64,000 nucleotides of DNA from NCBI GenBank assembly GCA_009767595.1, contig VSDK01025615.1, forward strand, positions 76,974 through 140,973, in the 5' to 3' direction. The notes beneath the pieces were generated by a model. That model searched no databases, was not told the origin of the DNA, and saw only the letters and a program-made list of their open reading frames with translations. Of this stretch, positions 33,710 to 44,278 are shown one piece after another. Source of the stretch: Symbiodinium kawagutii. Its lineage: Eukaryota; Sar; Dinophyceae; Suessiales; Symbiodiniaceae. Made by a program: the position numbers and the translations under genes. The stretch's first letter is position 1. Each line of letters opens with the position of its first letter.

Positions 33710-36700
33710 CTGTAAACCTGAAATTCGCAGCTTCGCATCTGGGGCTCTGGATGCAATTGTGCAAGCATGTGTAGAAGCAAGTGCAGAATATCTACATATT
33801 AATTAATTATATATTATACATCTCTCTCTCTCTCCGGACCACCAACCAGGCATTTTTCAAGGACAAGTACAAGTGTTTTAATTTGGCGGACTTTGCCTAA
33901 AGCATTGGCAGTGTCCATGGTTGTCCCAGTGTCCCAGTAGCAACCTGGAGCTCCGCACTCATTTCAGTGCTCCTTGTGGGTTTACTTTCGCTGCTCAACT
34001 GCGTTTGACCTGAGCGACTGCGCGTGCCGGGGGGCTGGTTGGATCATGCTGGATCTCACAGACCTCCAGTGGGACATACCTCCACTTCGCACATGTGGCC
34101 ATTGAAGTGGTTTCCAAACATCCAGGGCCGTTTGGGACCGAACTACTCCAAATCTTGCATAGGCACCCCAGTAAGACTGAACATAAGATGTGCAAATCCA
34201 GTAGCAAGTGGCGAGGATGAAGCCACGTAGATGCTAAAATGCGCTGCACAGAAAAAACAATGCTGAAGGAAGAGATGGAAGCTACCTGGTCATCTACACA
34301 AGCAATCGACCTACTGAATAGAAAGCAATGTAATTCATCCAAATGGTGGAATACTCACACTAAACAGCACAACTGCGACACCTGTTTAATGACGGGGTCA
34401 CTCAAAAAAAAAATCGGCTGAAACCGGTAAAATACATGTCACACATTCAAGTCCAAAGGCAAACCGGAACTTGCAATGCAGTACCATGGCCCTGAGCCAC
34501 ATTCCCATCTGCCGAAGCTCTCTGGGATGCGACTCGCCATCAGACGCTCCTATGGGTTGTCTGTAGAAGACGAGGATCATTGATATTACCGTGAATTCAG
34601 TAGTGACAACCAGTTTGACAGTGACAGTTTGACAGTTTGACAGTTTGACAGTAGTACCAGCAAATTGAAGATTTCAGTAGTGACAGCAACCAGTTTGGTG
34701 TTTGGAGACCCACTGGCCGCCCTGGCCGCCGGGCTCCCGGCAGATTTTCAACAAAGCTGGGTAGAATTGAAGCAGGTGGCCCGCCGCACCTCGCTGAGAT
34801 CGACAGCTGTAGTCTAAGGTCGCCATGGTGGAAGGGCCAGGTGACCATCAACATCTCCCTGAGTGACTCATCAAATTCATTATCTCCCTTAACTAGTGAC
34901 TATAATTAGTGATTCAACTGATTCAAGGGATTCAATTTTGATTGTCAACAATTCGCTTTGGAAGCTGGGAGCGGGGTCATGGATAGTTCACTTCCAACAG
35001 TACCGGGTGAAGACACTAGCAATGTTTTCACAGTCATCAAGTAGTTGAGTCCAAAATGCAAGAAAAAAACATTGTCAGCAAAATCGAACTATCTCCTCTG
35101 GGTTTTGCAAGTTTGGCTTCCATCACCATCACGTCAAGCCCAAAAACGAACACAGGCTATGTATGGCTATGTACACACAATTATTCCAAAATGAACATTC
35201 TTAGTACACAATCATCTGCAGGTACACCATGGATCCGCTCAAAAAAAAACTCACTGCCAGTTGTCCCCATGACCGTTGCAGGTTTCAAGCTGCATGAACT
35301 CCACACCACTTCCCCAAATCACCACTCGGCAATTTGCTCGCGGGGGCTGTCCATGCATGGTGCCCAAAAGCAAATCATTTGAACATCAAGTATGTGTTCA
35401 GTCCTCAATTGTGTTGATTGTAGCTTGTTTTTGCTTCTATTTTTTCTTCGATTTCAATGAGAAAACCAATCAGTTTGCGGGGACAAAATACAATCTCAAA
35501 CAATTGACATGACTATTTCCATGGCTCCTTCAAACAAAGGCATCCATCCAACTTAGTCCCCTGCCACCGGAGCAATGTAGCGCACAGTACCTCAACCCAG
35601 AAACGGCCAATTTTTTAAGGGTGAGCTGAGACCTTGGCTCAGAGTGGTGGATGGAAAACATCGGAAAAAACAATGAGTCGTCGTTGAAACGCGCAACTAA
35701 AACACTTTGGAATTTTCATTAGAAAAACATGAAAAGTAGCCATAATATGACTCTGGGAAAACTTATCCAACCAAGTTGGGAAAACGTGTCCACCGAGCAT
35801 CGCGTTGTCCCAACAGCTGGTGATGTGTCAGCCACGTGGCATCCCAAGGTCAAGCTGCACCCTGTGCTCTCCCATCATTGATTCCAAATGGATTCCAAAT
35901 GGATTCCAAATGCATTCCAAAAGGATCCAAATGGATACACAGGATAGAGCAACTAACTAGCAACTAAGTATCCCCAACCCAGATTGCACTATGGCTTTCT
36001 GGGCTTAGTTCACCCTTATCATCCCATGGCTCATGCCATTGCCCTAGCCTCTGGGCTCCACTATCGATCAACTGCGGAACTGCGGGGGGCCAGTTGAATG
36101 CACAGCCGGGTCCAGTTACACGGTGGTACCCCCCCTGGCTCATCTCCAGTCATGATCGTTGTTAGGGACAGCAACCAGCTATGGGGGGTACATCATTAGT
36201 GGACAACCCTACATGTATACATATGGTATTTATATACGGCTCTATTCTCCTACCGTTCCAAATGAGCCTAGTAAACAGGAAAACGGCATCAAACTGCTGA
36301 CCAAAGTCACTTGCAAAGTGGTGATTTCTTACCAAATCGAACCTGCAAAAGACACACAGTATGACTTTAATGAAAGGCTATTTCCCCAACAAACGTCTGT
36401 TCATGCACGCAGGGAATCATCTCTACCAAGGGAAGCCCCCACGGAAACTTGGTGCGCTGTGGCCGTGACTTATCCTGGAGCCAACACCCGAAGACATTTC
36501 TGGTGAGTCTTTTCACAAATCTCCATATGATTCCATATGACTGAAGTGTGGAATGTCATCAGGAGAGTGCCATCATAATTGTTCAAATATCTCAGGAAAT
36601 CGTATGTTGTTTTTACATATTGAACTCGCGGTTCAGAACCCGGTCAAGCCACTCCAACAAGATGTCCATGGTCCACTCCGCCGGAGGACCCTGGGCCCAA

Positions 36701-39700
36701 GAACAGTGGCACAGGGGCAGGGTATGGCAGGGTCACGTCATTGATCCAGCACCAAACGAAGCAAAGAAGCATGGAATGGCCGATCACTTCTGTAGGGTCA
36801 TGCATGAACACATCCATGCATATGCGTTTGCATGTGCTTACAAATATATGATTGCAAGCATGTATATTCTTAGCATTCTAGGCTTGAGCAAAACCACAAG
36901 GTTTTGGGGGGTGTGGCAGGTACCAGCAGATTCCGAAGCACGAGTTGTACCATTTTTGTTTTCGGCTTGTGCCCCTGTACTTCAGCTGGAGAAATTACCA
37001 GAAGAAATTCAAACAAAGAAACCAAACTAATCGTATGCAAATGTCTCAAATTCACAAACATGCTGAGGCGGAAAGGATGGTTACAGTGATGCTTCGGCAA
37101 ATCAAGTGCACTCAAAGTGGTGAATGATGCACCAGTTACTCTTCCCCGGCAACAAAAGCGTTCAAGGACAGGCCAAAGGTGCAAAATGGTAGGCGTCAAA
37201 ATTGGAAAGTTTTGCAATAAGTTTGAGCCATTCCAAGATGGACTCCACTGGCAAACCAATGAAATCTGAGGGAGTTCCACCGCTTGAGAAACTGCAAACC
37301 CTTTTTGGGTACCCTGACGTATCATCCATCGTCAAGGCAATTCAAGACTACTATGATTGGCTGGGTATTGGCCAACCCCTGGCCTATCTCGACAAAAAAA
37401 TCCAACCACTAGTAGTAAATGATGCATTCATTCGCAATTGCTTACAATGAGCCCTGTTACGAGTCAAATCATCCTCACTTGTCCTCCATTTCTAGTAGCC
37501 GTGAGCTTTGATCCTTAGCTCATGTACCACATATTTACTTATAAACATATGAGTTGCCGAATAGATGGTCCGCTGGTATCAAGCATAACCAACCGATGTT
37601 AGCATTTGCAAGGCATCCACCCCGAAACCTGACCCCCGGTCAACCCCAGCAGCACGAGCTGTCCGGCTTGCTGTCTGGGAACCGCTATGGACGCTTGTTG
37701 CTGTAGCAGCTGCGGAAAGAATGGCATCAAAGGTACCGCCTGGGGCGCCGCCAAAAAAATCCATCCCCAGCTTGGGCCCCTGCGGTGTGAAAACATGTGA
37801 AAACCAGTGGTGAAGTAGCTGGCGAATGGATGATAACAAACAACAATAGCTGGTTGGTGGTTGAACCACCCCATCATGAAAAATATGCGTAATTCAACCG
37901 GCCATGTGTTAGTGATTACATTTGGGAAATAGAAAACATGTTCAAAAACCACCAACCAGTATTGATCATCCCAGTTCACACTACTGGTTATCATCATTTC
38001 CCATCTAATCAGTTCATGAAGAACTATACTGGAAAACTATCCCATGATAACTGGATATCCCATTATAGTCATCCCATTTCCTATGAACTAGAGTGGGAAA
38101 ACTGTTTCTCATCTAATCATGTCGTATGCATCATCTCGGTCATGACCCATCTTTGGAGTTGCCTGACACTGTGCTCAGAAATGCAGGAGAGTTCGGTCGA
38201 TCGCCCGGGTGGGGTCATTTCGACAATTTGGGACGTTGTTGCATCATTTATGTGGCTAATAGCAATACACTTGGTTTGCAATCCCTGCTCAAAGGGATGT
38301 GAACCTTCATGGTAATGATGTAAGCTGATGATGCATGAAAGCTGTTTGTAATAGGTCCAGTAACTCATATTTCCTGTAAGGTTATCTTAGCTGACCATAA
38401 AATTATGACAGTCTAGAGTACCTATGATGTTTGGTCATCAATTGTAAAACCACATCCACAGGAATCGAGAATTGTTGATAGTACTTGCAAAAAAGGAAAT
38501 TAAACAATAAGCTCTGATAGCAACTGTCGCGAGGTTCTTGCGATTACAACAAGAGTACATAGTATATTAGTTGATAGTTGTAATCATTGAATACTTTACG
38601 TTCACCATTGGTGTTGTAAACAAATATGGTGGTTGCTCAAAAATAGGTGTACCCACAAATCATCCTTTATTAACAATTCATAAAAGTAAACCAACCATAG
38701 CTTTGGGGGTCCCCTATTTTGAGAAACTCCTATCCACTACTGAAGATTCTTCATGCGCCTATCAATAAAGAACCCACTATCACATACAAATACTGGTGGC
38801 ACTCACTACAGTATCACAAAACAATATGAAACTCCCAGCCACTATACACCCATATAGTCGTTGTTTAACGACTAGTGTTGCTGGTCATCCCCTGTTTTCA
38901 ACCAATGTTAACCACTATAATTCTGTAAAAAAACCTATAGTAATCTCTTTTGATATCAATTCAATCTGCTTAAACAGTAAGAAATCACTATAATTAACCA
39001 CTATAATCCCTATTATTGACCACTAGATCTGCTTAAGCAGCTCCACCGTGCACATCTGCACAAGGAGGGCGCCGACCTGTTTGAATTCACCCCACGAAAC
39101 GGTGCCTGTTGGATCTCCACAGTGCGTAGTACACCCAGGAACAGGACCTGAGCGATGAATGCTTCACCATGCTTCAAGCAATTGTTATAGTTTCTTGCTG
39201 AAGCAATAGTAACAATTAATGTTGAATAACTATTGATTTAGTTAATGATTGTTGAATAATGGCGAATAGTAACAATTGTTATAGTTTATTGTTAGCTATT
39301 TACTGTTATAACTTGTTGAATCAAGTGTTGCGATCTATTCGTTAATGATTGTGGCATACAATTATTGGATTAATCATTTATTAGTTCATGATTGGAGAAT
39401 GTTGTGGTTTATTGGTTAATCAGTGTTCAATTCTTATCGCCATGACCATGTAACAATGCATTGTGAATTACATTATCAATCAATAAATTGATACAAGTAT
39501 TAACAATCGCCATGCTTTGATCAATTGTTGTCCTACAATAATACATGTTTCACTAATTGTTCACGAAACAAAAATTGTCAAACCACAACCGCATTGGTTG
39601 TTATTGATTGGCTCGACAATTGTATATTGTGATTATTTCTTGGTGAAGCATTCATCATAAAGAATCATTGTTGAACATTGAAGCCAAATCATTCTCATTC

Positions 39701-42577
39701 AACAACATTGAACTCAAACAACACTGGAAGCAACTACAATAAGACCAAGAGGAACGAACATTGCCCCTTGGAAGATCCGATCCGTTCAAAAGTGGCCACT
39801 GATCCGCCAACTGTCCTGCGACCAGATTGATGAAAAACCTGCCTGGAGCCATCTGAAAACCCACTGAAGGAACTCAACAAATGCAGCTGGAGTTGCGCAT
39901 GTCTTGGAAATCCACCAAAGCATTGACATGCTCTTGAGGGATGCTACTGGTGTACCAAGTTACACGACATGCCAAGTTCAAGGTGAACCCTTTCAGACCC
40001 TCAAGTCATTGAACGAAGCCAGCTTTTGAATCTCTGCCACATGTATTTTTGCATCTACAATTCAAGTGTCCATCGGTTCCTTCATTCCTCGCATCAGGTA
40101 CGCATCTGGTACATTCATCGGCATCCTTTACCTGCGCTCAGGCAAATCTCTCGTCAGCAATACCTGTCAATACTCAGTGCAGTCATGCCATCATATAAAA
40201 GCATCTCAGATCAGCAAACGTGAATTTAAATTAGATAAATGGCTGTGGGTCAAAACCCCGTACCCCTGGTTCCCCATCAGTAACCATTGTTTTCCCTATT
40301 AGTACTGGCTATTATCCCCCATTATTGGTTGGTTGATATCGACCCATAGCCAAATATCCTAGAGTCAACATGACTGGGCTTTAGAATGTCTCCCCTGGAT
40401 GCGAACACGGACGTTTCCTTCTGTTTCAAACCTGGCTGAAGCTCAAGATCGTTTCTTCCAGGCTGTCTGTCGCGTCACATGCACGTAAGTGTAATGTTCA
40501 AAAGTTTGTGTGTGTGTGTACTTGGAGGTTCATCCTGCTCACAAACTACTGAGGCCAGTTAGCCAAGTCAGGTGGCTTATGACTGGGCTCTTCTTTGGAC
40601 ACACTGGCCTTGTTCCAAATCATCAACTTGCCAAAATAGAAATGGTAAGCCAAATGGTAAAATCATTTAGATCAAATTATCAAACTAGTGGTTTCTCAAA
40701 CTAGTTGTTTCAAATAGATCAAATTATCAAATTACTGATTGAAAAATGCCTCCCTTGGCAATGCTCCCCATGCCCCGCCATGCTCATCAAGGCGCACTGC
40801 CAGAATCAAATAGGCTGCCACTGGCACTGCTCTGGTCGCCCAAAGCACCTCAGGCACTTTTCAAGGTGGCGCTTTCCTTCCATACATTTTTTCGCAAGAT
40901 ATGTATACATATATATATATAGGTATAGATACAGATATGGATATAAAAATATATATGTAGATACATACATAAATATATATATATATATAAATATATCTAT
41001 ACAGGATTATACAAATACTATGGCTTTGGGCTTTGGGTATCATGGATACGGCGGTTTCTTGAAATGGGGGACCCCAAAAAATGGTTAGCTTACTGCTTCT
41101 AATCATGATTACTTGTGGTACCCCATTCTGAGAAACCACCATACATGTACATGGCTATGGACTTGGGGTCAAATCCAAATGTCACCAAAATTCAATTGAG
41201 ATTGCAGATGTTAATCAGGCGTGCTGGCTCTTGATCCACAGCGATATTTGTCACATGTCCGAGTGACAGCTAAACGAGGTGGACATTTCATGTGCACTGT
41301 GTAGCTGCCCATAATCCATGTCTGTGTGTGTATCCTCAAGAAACCTTCAACAGAATCCTCTATGGTACTTCTCCCAGTATGAAACAAGTAAACTCAAGTG
41401 ACGGCCTTTTGTGAGTCTTGGATGACACCAGCTTTTAAATAGTGATTCTTCATCATGACGCAAGTCTGAGGTTCAAATGCATGCAATTTGCCGAACCGCT
41501 TTCACAGAGGATTTGCACATTCAAAGACGATCATTCAGAACTCAAGAGATCTTGAAGGGGCTCAATAGAACAGGACAGGACGGGTGGCTTTAGAATTGTA
41601 CGGTAAATCTGTGTTTTTTTCTAACAAAAACTTAAACATTCCTAAACCAAATGACCCCTCGCAGATCTCCATTCAAGACATAGTGACATAGTTAAACGAA
41701 AAGAATTGCCAAGACATAGTAACCAAACCAAAATTCAGGTTCTTCACCGTCTGGTCGGATCAAGACATACCGGGCCTGCAGCTGCTTCTGCATCAGCCTG
41801 CACAACAGCGAACTCAAGATGACCAGCAAGACTGTCATCTGGAGTACTGAGTGATGGTTACCCTAGCGGATAGCGTTTAGTGGGAATGGAAGGGCCAATC
41901 TAAGGGTTGATAATCACCAAGAATGGTCAGGGTATCATTGCTGTTGATGGGTTAGAAGAAAGAAAGTAAGTTGAAAAAATGTTCAAAGTGCAATTCAAAC
42001 ATAGAAAAACAGACACACAAAAGTATGAATGATGAGATCCCTTATATAGTGTTGGGATTTGAACAATTGTATATTGAACTGATGTTGGACAATTAATCCC
42101 AATTTGAACTAAATCATATCTATGGTTTGATGAAACTGAAAAGGCCAACAAGACACACCAAGACTCCTGATGCCAGAAATCGCCAAAACATGATGATGAC
42201 TACATGTGTTGTTTCGACAAACGTCCAGGCAGTGTTCAAACATGAGAGCTTAAAAAAGCTAAGAAGGCTGGTTGATTGGTTAGTATGGCACGTTTTTTGA
42301 TGTTTTTGATAAGTGTATAAGTATGTATGCGTGTATACATACATATTATATATCTATCGTGTCTATAATTTAAATATAGCTATATATATATATCATCTAC
42401 GTGCAGTACACAAATAAAGGTCACAATCCCCTAGTATTACCAGCCAGTAGAAGCCATAGATTCTATCGGCAGGGGGGGCCCTGTTTGCTCCCCTCGCTCC
42501 CCATGCCTTGTATGCCCCCATCGCTGCCTGCAGTGCAGCGCCAGCTTCCGAGTAGCCACTGCTGGAGCCCGTCGTTC
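33643..42577 (-). CDS. multi-exon gene of unknown function (tentative)
   Basis: Gene-level entry. Candidate exons, 5' to 3': 42577-42507, 40848-40753, 39852-39760, 38284-38163, 37779-37629, 36690-36640, 36474-36427, 34793-34710, 34549-34505, 34084-34010 and 33709-33643. Every junction is phase-compatible, and most exons start and end in phase 0. The predicted protein mixes membrane-like stretches (AVPVAAYLILAV, VPLMPFFPQLLQQQ) with helices such as TMDILLEWLDR and AAGHLLQFYPALLKICRE. No domain is recognised. With GC and GA donors allowed, phase agreement alone is weak evidence; the set could be two genes, because TAA follows soon after 36640. Both ends are undefined. Confidence 0.35.
34010..34084 (-). 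CDS. exon candidate (33.6-42.6 kb gene)
   Basis: Acceptor TGTGCGAAG, then 25 codons WRYVPLEVCEIQHDPTSPPA and RAVAQ, with donor CAG|GTCAAA. Phase 0. Confidence 0.5.
34505..34549 (-). CDS. exon candidate (33.6-42.6 kb gene)
   Basis: Acceptor ACAACCCATAG, then ERLMASRIPESFGRW and a GA donor (TGG|GAATGT). The frame continues openly, so the true end may be further downstream. Confidence 0.35.
34710..34793 (-). CDS. exon candidate (33.6-42.6 kb gene)
   Basis: Acceptor GTCGATCTCAG, then RGAAGHLLQFYPALLKICRE and PGGQGGQW, with donor TGG|GTCTCC. 28 codons, phase 0. Confidence 0.5.
35881..35935. repeat. 11-bp tandem repeat
   Basis: About five copies of ATTCCAAATGG. Confidence 0.75.
36427..36474 (-). 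CDS. exon candidate (33.6-42.6 kb gene)
   Basis: Acceptor GTTGGCTCCAG, then DKSRPQRTKFPWGLPL (16 codons), with donor TTG|GTAGAG. Phase 0. Confidence 0.45.
36640..36690 (-). CDS. exon candidate (33.6-42.6 kb gene)
   Basis: Acceptor TTGGGCCCAG, then GPPAEWTMDILLEWLDR, with donor CGG|GTTCTG. Reading on gives VLNREFNM and TAA (to 36613), so it may instead be a terminal exon. Confidence 0.5.
37629..37779 (-). CDS. exon candidate (33.6-42.6 kb gene)
   Basis: Acceptor CACACCGCAG and donor TCAG|GTTTCG are both good. In the frame that keeps phase the product is Gln-rich (VPLMPFFPQLLQQQASIAVP). Another frame (KLGMDFFGGAPGGTFDAIL) is equally open. Confidence 0.5.
38163..38284 (-). CDS. exon candidate (33.6-42.6 kb gene)
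   Basis: Acceptor TGAGCAG, then GLQTKCIAISHINDATTSQI, VEMTPPGRSTELSC and ISEHSV, with a GC donor (AG|GCAACT) in phase 2, compatible with 37779. Confidence 0.45.
38628..38730. mobile_element. MITE-like element, inverted-repeat family A (copy 4)
   Basis: GGTGGTTGCTCAAAAATAGG at the left and CCCCTATTTTGAGAAACTCC at the right. Confidence 0.65.
39760..39852 (-). CDS. exon candidate (33.6-42.6 kb gene)
   Basis: Acceptor GTGGGTTTTCAG, then 31 codons MAPGRFFINLVAGQLADQWP, LLNGSDLPRGN, with donor AAT|GTTCGT. Phase 0. The leading ATG could also be an initiator. Confidence 0.5.
40241..40351. mobile_element. MITE-like element, inverted-repeat family B (copy 4)
   Basis: GGCTGTGGGTCAAAACCCCG at the left and GATATCGACCCATAGCC at the right, flanked by an AAAT duplication. 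Confidence 0.75.
40753..40848 (-). CDS. exon candidate (33.6-42.6 kb gene)
   Basis: Acceptor GTGCCTGAG, then VLWATRAVPVAAYLILAVRL, DEHGGAWGALPR, a likely membrane helix followed by a polar end. The 3' end is a guess (GA donor AGG|GAGGCA); several GC or GA alternatives keep phase. Confidence 0.4.
41050..41140. mobile_element. MITE-like element, inverted-repeat family A (copy 5)
   Basis: GGCGGTTTCTTGAAATGGGG at the left and CCCCATTCTGAGAAACCACC at the right, flanked by an ATAC duplication (41046-41049 and 41141-41144). Confidence 0.75.
41771..41838 (-). CDS. exon candidate, unknown product
   Basis: Acceptor CAGTACTCCAG and donor CCG|GTATGT. Two frames are open: MTVLLVILSSLLCRLMQKQL, membrane-like, and DSLAGHLEFAVVQADAEAAA. 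Neither fits the phase of the flanking candidates, so it may belong to another gene. Confidence 0.4.
42507..42577 (-). CDS. exon candidate (33.6-42.6 kb gene)
   Basis: Acceptor TTCCCAAG, then TTGSSSGYSEAGAALQAAMG and AYK, ending at a GC donor (AAG|GCATGG). The composition resembles the end of the exon at 43383-43472 (GGSSLGSLGQAYK). Confidence 0.45.
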
Positions 42578-43382
42578 CTTGGGAACCGCCTAGCGAATCA
42601 CGGCGGAATCTCAATGGCAGGATTCGAATGATCCATGAGCCATGAGCATGATTTAATATGGTTGATAATTAAATGATGGGAATCTCATAGAATGATTGGG
42701 TGATGATTGGGTGATGATTCCTATTATTCGAATGATCCCTAGGAGATGATTCTTAGTAGGAACTCCCATGTGTGGGAAAACCCAATTAATGCATTCAATT
42801 GCATTCGACATGGTATATACAGGTCTGTTCTTTAAAAACAAATATCATTACGCGAAGAAATGACCAGCACCCAGAGTTTTGTCATTGAACCTCTTGAAAT
42901 CTCTTGAATGTACGCATGGGAGAAATGAATCAACAATCACAAAGCTTTCGATTCTGGATGCACATGAATGGACATACCTCCGCGTTGCTTGCGTTTCACT
43001 CACAATTACCGGCCACAGGAGGGATGAAAGCTGACAACACAATGATGGAGCATGATGATTGTCGCGGATCCCCTGCCAGTCGGTTGTCGAAAGGCATTTT
43101 CACATCCGAAAGGGAAAACCAGCAAACGCGTTCAAACAAGAAAGACAATACAAAGCCTGCATCTATCAGATAGGCCACGTGAATGAAGCTAGTCCTTGGT
43201 GGTGGGTCCTGGAGTAGAACTTGGATCCGAGCCAATCTGGATGTGCAGAATCAATCAGTTTTTCCCAGAACAAAGACCACCACATTGTTGGGATTTGCCT
43301 TCAAGGATTCCCATGAAGCATATCTCACAGCTTCTCATCCATGTTGCAATGGATTGAAAACAGTTCCAGCCATCTAACCCAC

Positions 43383-43472
43383 CTTGTAGGCTTGCCCCAA
43401 TGATCCCAGGGAACTACCCCCAGCTGCACATTCCAAGTAGGATAGACAGGTCGTCTGGAAACCACGCTTCAC
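43383..43472 (-). CDS. exon candidate, unknown product
   Basis: Acceptor ACATCGAG, then 30 codons VKRGFQTTCLSYLECAAGGS, SLGSLGQAYK, with a clean donor AAG|GTGGGT. An upstream in-frame ATG at 43487 (MPYIEVKRG) could be a start. Phase does not fit 42577 directly. Confidence 0.5.
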
Positions 43473-44199
43473 CTCGATGTATGGCATAGCAATCGGAGAT
43501 CACAGTCAAGCCTTGAGTCGGCCCACAGTGGCGGGAAACAATCAGAACCCTCAAGGATACACCAACCAAAAGTGAGCAATTGGCTGATAAATAATGGTAA
43601 TTGCTTCATGAAAAGTGAAAATGAACCGGTAATCAGGCACTGATTTAATCATTCATCGATGGTCCAGCTGCCATCCATAAATCACCATCAGCAGATCGAC
43701 CAGAACTTGGGAGCATCAAACGTAGGGGGCTATTAACAGCTGGATGTCCAATCCCCAACACATCAGTGCTTCGGCAGCCTTTGTCGCTCGATCTTTGCGG
43801 CTAGCGCTGGGTAGCCCTGATGCTCAGCCACCAAGAAACCACTGCCAGTGGCAAATCGGCAACCCACAGGGTGCCAATGGCGGCACCAAGAGTGACTGCC
43901 GAAGAATACAGTCATCTGGTAAGTGAAACCTGGTGAAACAGCTTCGACGATGTTCTAAAACTGAGCAAGGGTCTCGTCGTCGGCGTACTCTTGATCAACT
44001 TGGGATCCCCAGTTCTTTCAAAACAACGGATGGATGATTGCCGAACAAATCAAGCCTAATATTGCAGCTGTATTGTGTAAAGCACCCCCCAAACCAACCA
44101 ATGACAACAACTAACACAACAGGCAGCGGAGCTGAGTTTGGAAGTGGGGCATTGGCCACTGCTATGGGCCACTGCTCGGTGGCTCAGGATGAGGCGCTC

Positions 44200-44278
44200 T
44201 CAAGCTTTCAACATGCGGCTCACTGGATCACGTCCCAGGAACCAAAACTCGAAGAGCGTGCCCAGGACTCCATGATAC
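44200..44278 (-). CDS. CPBP-like gene, exon 3 (terminal)
   Basis: Acceptor GGCGAG, one base completing Trp, then YHGVLGTLFEFWFLGRDPVS, RMLKA and TGA. HGVLG followed by a hydrophobic stretch and LGRDP is the usual C-terminal CPBP pattern. Confidence 0.7.

Noticed and set aside
36548-37030. Plus-strand open frame of 160 codons
   Set aside because: Overlaps the better supported minus exon at 36640-36690 and includes AT-rich non-coding sequence.
37202-37450. Plus-strand open frame of 82 codons (GYPDVSSIVKAIQDYYDWLG)
   Set aside because: Plausible composition but isolated; no splice sites, partner exons or family resemblance.
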